Under the pieces are notes generated by a model. It did no database searches. It had not been told where the DNA came from and saw only the letters and a list, made by a program, of their open reading frames with translations. Positions 42,201-52,583 of a stretch of 64,000 bases of DNA are shown here, in pieces (within the stretch, counting starts at the first letter, position 1; each line of letters begins with the position of its first letter). Source of the DNA: Limnephilus marmoratus (taxonomy: Eukaryota; Arthropoda; Insecta; Trichoptera; Limnephilidae); the NCBI GenBank assembly GCA_917880885.1, contig OU862909.1:36950405-37014404 (forward strand). The letters run 5' to 3'. The position numbers and the translations under genes were made by a program.

Positions 42201-43090
42201 TTAGGTCCTTACATATGAAATTGGCGTTTTGTATGGGAGGAACATAAAGTCGATTTTTTTCAAAATAATATATTTATTTAATCAAACCATTGCTATCTAT
42301 GCACTTTTGCCATTCCATAAGTAGTTCATCGATCCCTTTACTAAAAAAACCTATCGGACGGGAATCAATAAAATCTTTGAAGGCGGTTTGGACTGCCCCA
42401 TCAGAGTTGAATTTTTTCCCTTGCAAGAAGTTATCCAAATTTCGAAAAAAAATGGTAATCTGTTGGGGCAAGGTCCGGAGAGTACGGTGGATGTCTTAGA
42501 CATTCCAATTGAAGCTCCTCTAATTTGGTAGCCGTCTATTGTGCAGTGTGTGGTCTAGCGTTCTAACGCGCATTTGTTGATTTGCTTCACTCAATTCGTG
42601 AGGTACCCAGCTTTCAAGCTTTTTCACCTTCCCAATTTGCTTCAAGTGGATTAAAACAGTTTTATCACTAACACCGCAGCCTGCAGCTAACTCGGACGTG
42701 GTTTGCGATGGATCCGCTTCCACAATAGCCTTCAATTCTTCATTGTTAACTTTGGTCTCCGGCCGTCCACGGGGCTTGTTCTGCAGGTCGAAATTTCCAG
42801 AACGAAAACGTTGGAACCAAAAACGCACTGTGTTTTCTTTTGCGGCACCGTCGCCATACACATCATTAATCGAATTAAATAACGCGATATTTCAAGTTTT
42901 CCATTTTGTAAACTAAGTGACGCAAAAAAAAACAATTAAGGAAAAAACAAATGAATTATAATTTCCGAAACACAAATACATGAGTAAATAGCTGTATAAA
43001 TTTGAATTTGGAATTCCTAACCAAAGAGAAGATATTTGAGATCAAAGTTGCCAGTACGGCAAAACGCCAATTTCATATGTAACGATCTAA
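42201..43090 (-). mobile_element. mariner transposon with an internal deletion
   Basis: 890 bp; inverted ends TTAGGTCCTTACATATGAAA and TTAGATCGTTACATATGAAA (reverse complement), about 28 bp with two mismatches, flanked by TA (42199-42200, 43091-43092). The equivalent empty site is the SINE-B copy at about 5715-5745. Intact mariners are about 1.3 kb, so roughly 400 bp is missing. Confidence 0.9.
42272..42935 (-). pseudogene. mariner transposase, helix-turn-helix domain fused to C-terminus
   Basis: From 42935 the minus strand encodes an N-terminus ending ISRYL, shifts frame, then reads MYGDGAAKENTVRFWFQRFR, KAIVEADPSQTTSELAAGCG and IGKVKKLESWVPHEL: the paired helix-turn-helix DNA-binding domain and the conserved WVPHEL linker. 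The catalytic core with the first two Asp residues is deleted. The text resumes near 42540 in LRHPPYSPDLAPTDYHFF, the third Asp block, shifts frame, and ends NLDNFLQGKKFNSDG to WQKCIDSNG. It could bind mariner ends but not cut. Confidence 0.85.
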
Positions 43091-43092
43091 TA

Positions 43093-43290
43093 TGTGTCCA
43101 TATCCGATTCGGTCATATTTAACTGTATCATACTAAGAATATGTGTCATACTTTATCATACGAAGAATTACCAACATTTTATTAATGCATATTTTCATTG
43201 GCTGTTATCTTTCTGTATGATTGCAAGATTCAAACCCGAACTAAATGCTATGTAGATAGTGTCTTCTATAAATTTTTATATTTTTTTAAT
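43093..43290 (-). mobile_element. SINE-B, part right of mariner
   Basis: GTGTCCATATCCGATTCGGT, TATTTAACTG and GATTGCAAGATTCAAACCCG continue the copy split at 42200 and match 5728-5870. Confidence 0.75.
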
Positions 43291-43309
43291 ATGTGACGTC
43301 TATGGAGAA

Positions 43310-43544
43310 GTTTAGGATGAATATTTATTTTTAACGTAGCATAACTTCAAATTGTAATATTTAATTAAAGGAAGACAATATTAGCGAAAAATCAGAAAAG
43401 TTAGAAAAAGATACGGTCACAGATGGGACTTGAACTCAGGATCAGAGTTGCGCCTCGGCAAGGCGAAGGTCCTGGGCTCCTGATTGTATCTTTTTCTGAT
43501 TTTTCTGTTTTCAAATTTTCGATTGAGTTTGGCTAATATTGTCT
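43310..43544. repeat. Two SINE-B tails head to head
   Basis: Bases 43340-43440 are SINE-B in reverse (AGACAATATTAGCGAAAAAT to GACTTGAACTCAGG) and 43441-43544 are SINE-B forward (GGCAAGGCGAAGGTCCTGGG to GAGTTTGGCTAATATTGTCT), fused within the tRNA-like head to give an inverted repeat. Confidence 0.75.
43535..43544. repeat. 10-bp target duplication AATATTGTCT
   Basis: Repeated at 44362-44371 on the other side of the RTE insertion. Confidence 0.85.
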
Positions 43545-44361
43545 CAACTAACTAATTAACCATCACGCCGTTTCCCCGCAGGGGTAGGCAGAGAGCACGG
43601 ACCGCCAAGCAACTCGGTCTTGGCACACATTATTTGCCTCACTCACATTCATACATCGTCTCATACATACTCTTCTATTATTCTGACTTTGGACATGGCC
43701 CGACTCGAGTATCTGATTCACTTGATCGTGCCATGTCTTCCTAGGGCGTCCCCGACTTCTTCTACAATTCACATTCACGTCGTATATTCTTCTTACACTA
43801 CTTTCTTCGTTCATTCGCTCTACATGCCCAAACCATCTGAGGGTCCCTTTCTTAATCTTACTCATTATGCTTTCATCAGCCTTACATTCTTTGCGGATAT
43901 CCACATTTCTCACACGATCATACATCGTTTTAGCACACATACGTCTCAGGGATCTCATTTCAACAGCATTCAGTTTGCTTTCATCCTTTTACTTTCATGC
44001 CTCACTGCCATACATCAAGGTAGGTACTAGGACTCCATTGTGGACTGCCAGCTTCGCTTCTTTTGACAGTTTTTTTATTAGCGCCAACGGCATTCAGTCC
44101 ACCATTAATGGAGTTACCGGCATTCACCCTTCTTTCAATATCTCTATCAGCCTTCCCATCTCTCGTAAACATACTACCCAAATACACCAACTCATCCACC
44201 TGCTCCAAGTATTCATCATTCACAACTATATTGCATTCTGTTTTCATACTCTCTCTTTCAAACACCATGACTTTAGACTTACTTACATTCATCATTAACT
44301 CATTCTTCATACATACATACTTCGTTCATCCTAGATACGAGAGACTGTAGATCTTCCATAG
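43545..44361 (-). pseudogene. RTE-like LINE, 5'-truncated insertion
   Basis: The minus strand encodes, from 44310 down, MMNVSKSKVMVF, a segment with DELVYLGSMFTRDG, then in another frame MRSLRRMCAKTMYDRVRNVD, GTLRWFGHVERMNEESSVRR and GRPRKTWHDQVNQI. These are the thumb and C-terminal blocks of RTE-like reverse transcriptases; the palm is missing because of 5' truncation. The 3' end is a (TTAG)n-like tail (CAACTAACTAATTAACCATC on the plus strand). The exact 10-bp duplication dates it as one insertion event into SINE-B. Confidence 0.85.
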
Positions 44362-44371
44362 AATATTGTCT

Positions 44372-44470
44372 TCATTTAATTAAAGTTGTGGTAGGTACTT
44401 TGAAAGGTTTTTAAATATTTTGTCTGTCGGAGTTCTAACAGGAACTTTCAGAATTGTCTTTAGTAGGTAC
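44372..44470 (-). pseudogene. Short LINE reverse transcriptase fragment after the SINE-B tail
   Basis: After TCATTTAATTAAAG (SINE-B tail), the minus strand at 44395-44465 reads KTILKVPVRTPTDKIF, equivalent to the block at 39950. Confidence 0.55.
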
Positions 44471-45479
44471 TCCTTTTCAGTTCCCTATGTAATGCTTTAC
44501 ATCTTTCTATGTGTTTTAGCAACCGAGATAAAGATGGTTGGGTCGCGACTCTCCGGGTTGAGTCGTCCAACTATCCAGTGTTCCTTGTATTCGGAGTTCA
44601 ATGTGTTCCGTGTGTTTGGAATTCGGGCGAGGCAGCGGGGTCCTGTCTGCTGTCATCTTCTTCCTTCTGTCGAGGGTTCCTTTCAGCCCCCCTCCCGCCC
44701 TGCCCCCGCCGCAACCTCCCACTATTCACCCTCTCATTTCGTCGCGTATCCGCTCTGTCAGGGCTGTCAGTAACAAGCTTTCTTTCTTTCTTTTCCATTT
44801 ATCTTTTAAAGGTAATTCTTTAGGATTTACTATTAATGATTTTATTTTACAGCCAGTGATATAATGTTAAATATCACAGTGAACCACGTAACTAGTTTCA
44901 GGTAATACTATTAGTTCACGGGGGCATCGTTATTGTAGAAATTATGAGGTGCGATTCCGGTTCTAGGTACTTAAGGATAAGGAATTGTCATTAACCGTAA
45001 AATTAGCGTCTTTTTCGCTAACAATGATTTCAGGAGGCGAATTCTCCATTATTGGCTAGGGACATGTCTGTAGTGTACCTACCTATCATCATTTTGGATT
45101 TTACACAGACTGGAGCGAGTGAGAAAAAAAATGGGGCCGTAAGAAGGAATTTCGTAATGCGGGTCTTGAAGAGGCCCAGATTATAAATATGGAGGAGGGG
45201 TTGCCTCTTGAATGTTTATTTTTAAATGAAGATGTTGTCTTGACATAGATACATTAAACGTATTTATTTGATCATTAGTAACATTTTATTATAAAATAAA
45301 TAAAATTAGTTTTTAAAAGTAGAGCTGATGTGTCCGATACTACCCGTCGTTGTCCGATAGTATACGAAAAATTTATTGTTTTAAAATACAATTTTTTGGA
45401 AAACACTGCCGATTATTGATATTTCAAATTTAGCGTACAGTATAATACAGAATTGACCTTTTCGCTTATGACATTTTTT
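44471..45479. other. Unassigned 1 kb with a GC-rich patch
   Basis: Bases 44515-44780 are GC-rich, with overlapping frames on both strands (up to 117 codons); no motif is recognised and none is called. The rest is AT-rich and empty. Confidence 0.4.
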
Positions 45480-45852
45480 ATGTGAAAACCTCACAAGAGT
45501 CCCAGCCGCTCCTGTCTGGAGTCAGTGAGATTATGGCATCTCCAATGCTGTGAGGCTGAAGGTAGTGGGGAGGGGAAGGAGGTGTGGAAGAGAAGAAGGT
45601 GGGGAAGTACCTGGCTATTCAGATCTGGTCATCAAACAAGGCTAAAAGCCATTTCAAGCAACGTTTCAGTTCTGAATGGTGGTTTTATACCAGGGCGATA
45701 CTGAAAGTATGGAACGTGCCGCAAATATACTATATATTATTTTTAATTAATTAATTGTGATGTAAAACAAATTAATCAAATAAAATTTATTTGTGCACGC
45801 CGGGATTTGATCCCGCGACCTTCGGCCTTCGACCGTCGACCACGGGGCCGTC
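45480..45852 (-). mobile_element. SINE-A, near full length
   Basis: In reverse: tail CCTCACAAGAGTCCCAGCCG, body CTATTCAGATCTGGTCATCA and TTCAGTTCTGAATGGTGGTT, head GCCGGGATTTGATCCCGCGA. About 370 bp. Confidence 0.85.
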
Positions 45853-46967
45853 ATAATAATTAATTCATGGAACAACAAGAAAATAAATCTGAAAAACACA
45901 ATACGTCCGATACTATCCGTTCTCCCCCTGCTACGTAATGTTATAATAACACTTATATACAGGGTGTAACAGGACGTACCCGAGCGATTTTAAGAGCGTT
46001 TAACCAGCCAGCGGACGAAAATCCACATTTCGTCGAAAGTTGTTTTTCCGATCGTGCAGGGCGGTTACAATGAGAAAGATTGATTATTCTCCGTACCAAC
46101 TTTTTTAAATTATAACTCAATATCGGATATATTTCAATCCAAATTTGTTTTAATTTATACCTTCATCCTTCATCCAAAAATGCTGAAAGGCGTGATGATA
46201 AAACTATTAAAATAGTGTACTTTTTGTAGTTATTTTTTGATTATAAGTATTTATCATTTTTCAGTAATGTCTAAATTTAATAAGAATGTTAAAAAAATCT
46301 GAAATATATTAGTTTGTAAGTGCGCAAATAAATACACAAATGGACCAATTTTCGTCAAGAAACACATGTACGTACATATTTTTTAATGATTTTATTGAAA
46401 CTAAAATTAAAATTCTAATACATAACTTTGCTAGATAGTGTATTGATTTATTTTACTGCATGATTACATTATTTGAAATGGGTGTGGTATAATACAAAAA
46501 CTTTTTTGAAAATTTAACAAATCTGCCAACGACCTATGGAATAACCTTATTATACTAAAAATTTAAAAAAATTCAAAAAATTTATTACATAACTATGCTA
46601 GATAAAAGAACAATCTTTCGAAATCCATTTATATTTTTTTGTGGAAAAGAGTCAATACGTCTAAAAACTTTTTTGAAAATGACGTATTTCCGGCTTTCTC
46701 TGGTAATGCCCTCTTAACCAGCGATTCAAATAAATGCAAAAAAATAAAAAAAATTCCTGAGCATATTAGTAAAAAATGTAGTCGTTATTTTGGAGTCCGA
46801 CGATATATTTTTTCTATTAAAAACAAAATATATGTTTTTCAATTACACCGCGCTAGTGTTCCCATCGCTATTAGAATTATCCCGTCCTGATAAGCGATAC
46901 TTATTTATATTTTTCTTTTTTCATGTTCTCCGTAAAACGGTTATTCACCAATACATTATGGAGAAGA

Positions 46968-47332
46968 TTACAAATTAGACAAAAAGGTCAGTTTCACTAC
47001 TTTGTGACATACGTCAAAAGATAATTGTAACAGACGTATCAAGTCTTTACAAGACTGTAAAATAGAAGCACCGGTTTTGTGCACGCCTTCCACTAGCTCA
47101 CGCTGATGATGATTGTAGTAGCTGGCTGGCCTCCCTACATCCAGTGGTATGGCCCTGGATGCGCCTCGTTTCTGCCTGAGCGGTGCCTTGCAGTGCCCAA
47201 AGTCAGGGCCGACTGCAGCGGTAGGCACCGGGTTCTCGTTCAGGCAGAACTTCGGCAGGAGGCAGCAGCTGGCAGCAGGTTGCAGACTTCCAGAGGTAGG
47301 TGTCTGGACCACTTGTGGAGTAAATAAAAGAC
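46968..47332 (-). pseudogene. LTR-retrotransposon leader or gag start, truncated
   Basis: Immediately downstream (minus strand) of the LTR-like segment lies TGGTCCAGACACC (47318-47306), a possible tRNA primer-binding site. The frame continues for about 110 codons to 46968 without a family motif I recognise. No protease, reverse transcriptase or integrase follows. Confidence 0.4.
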
Positions 47333-47883
47333 TTGTTTGAATGTTGAAGAATAACTGATTTATTACCCAAAAAATCACGCTTTTTATACCCGTTTTCGGG
47401 TGAAAAAACGGTCACGTGGTACAATTTTAGAGTGGGGGATTTTACCTATCCCGTTTTGCATATAAGGGGCGGTTTTCTGTTGCCGCTGGTTTTGCCGACC
47501 ATTTCCTTGAAAGTGGTCGATTAAAATTAGGTTTTTACAATAATTATACAGGTCAGGTTAATGTATTTACAATGTTTTCCTTAAAACTACAGTGTTTCTA
47601 CGGATGTTCTACATTCGTAGATTTTTTGTTTGATGAGTTTGGGTTGATTTTAAGGAAGTTTGACTTTTTGTCGGTAGGTATTTGTTATTTAACAAAGTGT
47701 TTGAATAGTTACAAAGAAGTTAATATTTTTCCCAGGTCCCCCGTAAGCCTGGCTATCGAAACTTTTTGGTTTCGTCGCCTTACGAGGTCCTGGGATTTTT
47801 AAAATGGAGAAAACGTGAAATGATGCTAAAGTCTCGAAAATCTGCTCAAGTGCTGATAGCGCTGGCAGTTTAAGAGTTACAAT
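47333..47883 (-). mobile_element. LTR-like segment
   Basis: On the minus strand it starts TGTAACTCTT, has TATAAAAAGCGTGATT as a TATA-type promoter (about 47386), AATAAATCAG as polyadenylation signal (about 47365) and ends CTCCACA just before the primer-binding-like site. No second LTR is present, and the start is the weakest point. Confidence 0.4.
47731..47794. repeat. Long hairpin
   Basis: CCCAGGTCCCCCGTAAGCC faces GGCGACGAAACC-type inverse: CCCAGG/CCTGGG, CGTAAG/CTTACG and CGAAAC/GTTTCG pair in series around TTTTT. Confidence 0.75.
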
Positions 47884-47906
47884 GTTTATTCATGGCTCTA
47901 TGGATG

Positions 47907-47955
47907 CCCCGTAGGACTCTGCACTGAAACGTCTTAGTTTCAGCGTCCTACGGGG
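47907..47955. repeat. Hairpin CCCCGTAGGAC/GTCCTACGGGG
   Basis: An 11-bp perfect outer stem and a 7-bp inner stem CTGAAAC/GTTTCAG. Confidence 0.8.
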
Positions 47956-48093
47956 TGTTTAAACGAAGTTATATTAAAATATGGTGTATTTTTGACCCAT
48001 ATAAAGGCCCTTAATAGGGACGCCCAAATTGTTTTTTTGGCTTTGTAGCCGGAGAAATAGCCCTGAGGGCGAAATGACAATGATTTTAATATG

Positions 48094-48143
48094 TCTCCCG
48101 GTGGCAACCTGGTAAACAATTTTTACTTGTTGCACCGGGGCAT
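48094..48143. repeat. Hairpin repeat CCCGGTG...CACCGGGG, copy 1
   Basis: TCTCCCGGTGGCAACC pairs with TTGTTGCACCGGGG. A related hairpin with a perfect CCCGGTGCAA/TTGCACCGGG stem is at 48459-48508. Confidence 0.7.
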
Positions 48144-48280
48144 TTGTTGTGTAAAGAAAATAACATTTTAGCAATGGTAAAAATGTGTGTGGCAAAGAGT
48201 AGTTGCTGGCGGCACGGTATTCATGAACCGTGGTCAGAACGAAAAGGCCCTGAAAAGGGCCGTCACAAGGGCCCTTCCTT

Positions 48281-48400
48281 TGGAGCAGGAACCGATCCTT
48301 TGGAGCAGGAACCGATCCTTTGGAGCAGGAACCGATCCTTTGGAGCAGGAAACGATCCTTTGGAGCAGGAAACGATCCTTTGATCCTTTGGAGCAGGAAA
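48281..48400. repeat. 20-bp minisatellite, 5 units plus a part
   Basis: The unit is TGGAGCAGGAACCGATCCTT; the last units carry AAACG in place of AACCG, then a partial, shifted copy. A perfect GGCCCT-GAAA-AGGGCC hairpin lies just before it (48246-48262). Confidence 0.9.
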
Positions 48401-48458
48401 AAATGGCCCTTCTCAGGGGTATAACATATAACATAGAGAAATATAGGAGGCTAGAATG

Positions 48459-48508
48459 GCTCCCGGTGCAAACTTGGCACACAAGCTTTATTGGTTGCAC
48501 CGGGGCAT
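48459..48508. repeat. Hairpin repeat CCCGGTGCAA...TTGCACCGGG, copy 2
   Basis: It lies just past the stop of the reverse transcriptase frame and contains AATAAAGC on the minus strand, so it probably belongs to the LINE 3' UTR. Confidence 0.7.
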
Positions 48509-48533
48509 TGTACATAGCTAGACATTTTATAAT

Positions 48534-49560
48534 TTAACAATGAGGGAGAGCAACACGTCCGTTACAATAATTGTTAAACTGCCTGTAGGTTACGTTAAAA
48601 ATGTCAATGGTCAATGCAGACTCGTTGAGCAGTTCAGTCGCTCTGTTGACTGGCGCGTTCTGATAGGCAGAAGTCCTCGCTTTTGGAGCATAAAAAAGGG
48701 TATGGGACCTTCCACGAGTATACTTGTCTGGGACATATAAGTTAATTTCTTTCAAAATAGGTGGATTATGTATAGTTCCAGAGATAATCTTAAAAAAATG
48801 TTTTCCTAAAAATATTTTTCGGCGGGCTTCTAATGTATTAAGATCGAGCATTCCTGCTAAGAATAAGGATGGATACAGGAAAGGGTATTCCCTCATATAT
48901 AGGTAACGCATGAATCTCTTTTGTACTTTTTCTATTTCGAGAATATGGTTTTGCTCAGAAGGGGCCCAAATAATGGAGCTATATTCCAAGATACTGCGAA
49001 CAAGTGCTTCATACGTTCTTCGGATTGCGATTCCGTTGGTAAATGATCTTGAATTACGAAGAACAAATCCAAGCATTTTGTTGGCACGGGAGACAATATC
49101 AGATATATGGGATTTGAAAGAGAGATTTGCTTCAAAAATTACGTCAAGGTCTCGAATCTCATTTTTACGTGTTAATTTATGTTTATTAATGTGGTACGGG
49201 AACAGGAATGTATCTTTGGATCTTGTAAATGTAACGACACTGCATTTCTGAATGCTGAAGGGTAAGTTGTTCAGTTCCGACCATTTGACAAGAGAATCAA
49301 GATCGTTCTGCAGAAGAATGGAATTGATGTAACTTTTGATTGCTTTGAAAAGTTTTATATCGTCAGCAAAAAGGAGATATTTTGAGTGGTTTATGGTGTT
49401 GCCAATGTCATTGATGAATAAGAGAAAGAGAAGGGGTCCTAGATTCGATCCCTGGGGAATCCCGGAGTTAGTTTTGTATTCGTGAGAGAGATGGTGTCCG
49501 TAACTGACATATTGACGAATGAAGATATGTTTTCTTCTGTGGTATTCGGGTGAAACATGA
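48534..49560 (-). pseudogene. LINE reverse transcriptase, 5'-truncated, open to its stop
   Basis: One open minus-strand frame of about 340 codons. In order: NSGIPQGSNLGPLLF (palm motif), LLFADDIKLF (FADD; the two catalytic Asp residues are present), LVKWSELNNLPFSIQKC, EIRDLDVIFEANLSFKSHI, then MLGFVLRNSRSF, LVRSILEYSSIIW and the C-terminus to a stop at 48534. It is the CR1/Jockey-type order. The endonuclease and the first half of the palm are missing, so it cannot act alone, but the lack of stops suggests a fairly young insertion. Confidence 0.85.
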
Positions 49561-49890
49561 ATACATGCAGATGTAGGTTTTTGGGAATAGTGACCAAGCT
49601 GTCGTCGATAGACTCTGTCCCTTTACAGATTGGCCGAGATCGTCGTCTACCGTTGACGAGGGCATCGCTATACGATGTTATTGGTACGCGCTGTTTTAAA
49701 TACGCTGAACGAGAGGCAGCGCTTATCAAGTGTCAGCCAGGCTATAAACGTGCCATTTTTAACTAGTCAGTTGCGGCGTTTGATGGAAAAATGTTTTTAT
49801 TGTTTTTAATAGAAAAAAAATGTCATCGGACACCAAAATGACACCTACATTTTTACTCCAAATATGCTCAGGAGTCGATGGTTAAAATCC
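49561..49890. other. Right internal part of the TIR element
   Basis: Frames of 65 to 96 codons are open on both strands here; no motif recognised. Confidence 0.35.
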
Positions 49891-49919
49891 CTCGGGTACG
49901 TCCTGTTGCACCCTGTATA

Positions 49920-50469
49920 TTCGTACCCTAAATGATTTCTTTAGTTGCAATATTGCACATTCCTTAATGTTAACTAATTTTACCTTTACGATTTGAAGTA
50001 ATTTCAAGAAATTACATAAAGAAGCACTCATATTTCTACGTAAATATTATGAGAAGTAAGTACCTACGGCAACCCTACCACCGGCCACGCCTTGCCAGCA
50101 CACCATAAGGCGCCCGTTCTGGGCCTGTCCGAGCCCTGCCTTTACTTGTACCTTCTGCTAGTTGGGTGTTGGGCTGTTGGGTCGGGGCCGGGGGAACTGT
50201 CCTCGTTCTATACACGTGTACCTACGGGTGGTTGAATTGAGTTCCGCGTATTAATTATTGTCTGGAGTCAGGAGTGCCGTGTCCGAGTGTGGAAGATGCG
50301 GAATGTTACTAACGCGCAGGTATGTTCTGCCAAAAAAAAATATTTCCATAGATGTCGGGGTACCACCTTGGCAAATCAAAGTTCGCGTCGGGAGGGGAGG
50401 GGGGGGGGGGGGAGGGGGGTTGACGGACTTTGAAATAAAGGACTTGGAAAGTGATACCCATTTTTGTAT
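49920..50469. other. Unassigned, with a C-rich patch
   Basis: Bases 50070-50230 are GC-rich; G-run at 50395-50420. No gene recognised. Confidence 0.35.
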
Positions 50470-50620
50470 TTCTTGGGCATTATAACTGTAAACATTTCTA
50501 GAAATTTGTTTTAAAAAGTTTTATTTTCTATGTACATTTTTTACTTAATTTTTTTTTTAAATTAAATAAATTAAGTAACAAATGTACATAAAAATCAAAA
50601 CTTTTCAAAACAAAATACTT
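50470..50620. repeat. Decayed copy of the 41672-41865 palindrome
   Basis: TTTCTTGGGCATTA, ATTTCTAGA and TTTTATTTTCTATGTACATT match the left arm at about 41637-41715, with the inverse AATGTACATAAAAATCAAAA after a T/A centre. The hammerhead-like centre is gone. Confidence 0.65.
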
Positions 50621-50696
50621 AATAATCACATTTACGCAATTACCTACGTTTTTGGAAATTAATTGGAAAGATATCGGAACTTGGTAGATGGTATAA

Positions 50697-50855
50697 GGGA
50701 ACGTACCCATACTACGTGACACGTTTAGGGGGGGGGTCTTCAAAATGTCACGCTTGGTACAAATGAGCGGTGGCGGGCTTAGGTTTTTGGTCACCGGGGG
50801 GGGGGAGGGAGTTAAAAATTGCAAAAAGTTGGTCACGTAGTATGGGTACGTTCCC
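50697..50855 (+). mobile_element. Harbinger-type MITE, copy 3
   Basis: 159 bp; ends GGGAACGTACCCATACTACG and its inverse; target duplication TAA (50694-50696, 50856-50858). Confidence 0.9.
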
Positions 50856-50858
50856 TAA

Positions 50859-51794
50859 GGTATAATACTGTTCTTTTCCAAATAAAACACTTTTTGCTAA
50901 GTGAAATAATAATTTAAAAGTATGTATACACTCATCACTGAATTAGAAACGGAATTCCAAATAAAAAACACTTCGCAAAATAAAAATCAACCGCAATCAC
51001 CGAAAAAACGTAAAACTTAAATTAATTTTTTTTTCAGTTATCTTTTTAGATACATGATGTCATTTTGAGTTGTCAGTATTAGAAATAACATTGCTTGATA
51101 ACATTGCAAATAAGTACATCAACAATATTTAAGATTCATGGGAATCCCAAAAAAAATATATATATATATATATACATATAATACCAGTAATATTATCATA
51201 TGTAATAAAAATTTTACCGGAGTTCGAAATTTCCCTAGATTTGTGATGATTTCCCTTTTCCCTAAAACATATTTTTCTCCCCTAGATCTAGGGAAATTTC
51301 CCTAGACATAACACCACTAACGCGGTGTTGTGTCAGCGGTGCGGCACGCGCAAAAAAACTTAATCCCGAATCGTATTGCCAGCCTTTCCTTTCATTTTTG
51401 TATTAACTGTGCCTATGATAAACTGTTCTTTCTTCTTGACACATTTTTGATCTGTCGTCCCATAATTCAATTCAATTTATTCATTTAAAAAACATTACAA
51501 AATTAGCATTTAAAAGCGTTTTTAAAAGAGAGAAAATATTTCAGATAATATAATCACATCTAAACTATCAGTAGCAAAGCCTGCCGTCTTCGCGCTTCAT
51601 TCGAAGTGATTCTATTTAACAATAAGACAAGACTGGCATGACCATTTTTTTTTAATTGCCGGCAACCCGGGCGTTTATTGAAATAGCATTATTATATACA
51701 AACATGTAAGTAACCCGCCTCACTAGACGATGTCTGTGCTGAGACGGGTACATATAAATGCATACATATACACATAGTCATTATGTATAAGCAT
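50859..51794. other. Unassigned, with an AT microsatellite and a palindromic patch
   Basis: (AT)n lies at 51157-51175. Near 51225-51305 TTTCCCTAGA recurs in both orientations (CTAGATCTAGGGAAATTTCC), like one end of a transposon; no partner was found. Bases 51640-51770 (CAACCCGGGCGTTTATTGAA, CCCGCCTCACTAGACGATGT) resemble 39510-39540 and may be a LINE 3' end. Confidence 0.4.
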
Positions 51795-52135
51795 GCATTT
51801 TTTTTTACACGAACTCCACACAAGAGGCCCTGAGGAAAATAATTTCCCCCAGGGCCTATGTCATCTTTAGGGATGCAGTATGGAGGGTTTTTTTAAGGAA
51901 AGGAAGGAGAGGAGAGTTCTGGGAAGGAAAAGGGTTTAAGGGGTGGGTGGGAATCTGGGGTTCAGTGTGCCCTGGTCATCCACCTCCAAGACCTAGACAA
52001 ACTTCACCCCATGAACCCGGGCACCCCTGCTATATCACCAAACGTAGCGAAATACTTGGGGTGATCTATGGCAGAGGTGTTGGTTATCCAATAAAGGTTC
52101 CCGGGGCGGCGGTACCCATTCCCGCCTCCCAAATT
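51795..52135 (-). mobile_element. SINE-P, full-length short form
   Basis: Reads from the T-run and CGAACTCCACACAAGAGGCC to GGTACCCATTCCCGCCTCCC. It is the inverted version of 33707-34050 over its full length. Confidence 0.8.
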
Positions 52136-52570
52136 AAAAATTGCATGCACATATTCATAAAAACATAAATATATAGAAGATAAAATTATTGGAAATTGTC
52201 AAGTTAAAGTTAGTTCTGCAAGTCGGGAGATAAAACAGTCTACGCCTACGCCATATGCGATGGGGCAAGTTGGGGCGTTTGCCCAACCCGGCTGGCCAAT
52301 GCATGACCTCTGGGATTGTCGATCGAGTCATGTTTTCAAATTTACAGCACTTCATATGATGTTTTTTTCCTTCTTCCGTACATATTATTTGTATTTATAC
52401 ATATAGAGCCTAAAGCATGAATATGTTATAGAAGCCTACTTTTTCGGTACCTGCTCTAGATTTTTATTTTTTTGTCCCATCCTAAATCAAAATTTGGCTA
52501 CGCCCATAGTCTATTCTGTCGGTGACGGAGATATCCACCGGTAATATAGGGATCTACGGATATAATAGAG
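52136..52570. other. Unassigned sequence
   Basis: Nothing recognised. Confidence 0.35.
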
Positions 52571-52583
52571 TTTGATAAATGAC
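52571..52583. repeat. 13-bp target duplication TTTGATAAATGAC
   Basis: Repeated exactly at 53637-53649, bounding the RTE insertion. Confidence 0.9.

Larger units (their letters stand above)
45960..49915. mobile_element. Large TIR-bounded composite element, superfamily unknown
   Basis: The ends are CAGGGTGTAACAGGACGTAC at 45960 and, in reverse complement from 49915, CAGGGTGCAACAGGACGTAC; 32 of the first 34 bases match. TATA stands on both sides (45956-45959, 49916-49919). It spans 3,956 bp but is largely filled by other elements: an LTR-like segment and a LINE. The element's own DNA seems to be 45960 to about 46960 and about 49560 to 49915; these show no transposase I recognise. Confidence 0.75.

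Noticed and set aside
44509..44864. Gene in the 44.5-44.8 kb GC-rich patch
   Set aside because: Several overlapping frames on both strands without motifs; composition explains them.
48144..48537. Coding repeat with PLEQE-type peptides
   Set aside because: The 20-bp unit is not a multiple of three, so successive units change frame; it is a minisatellite.
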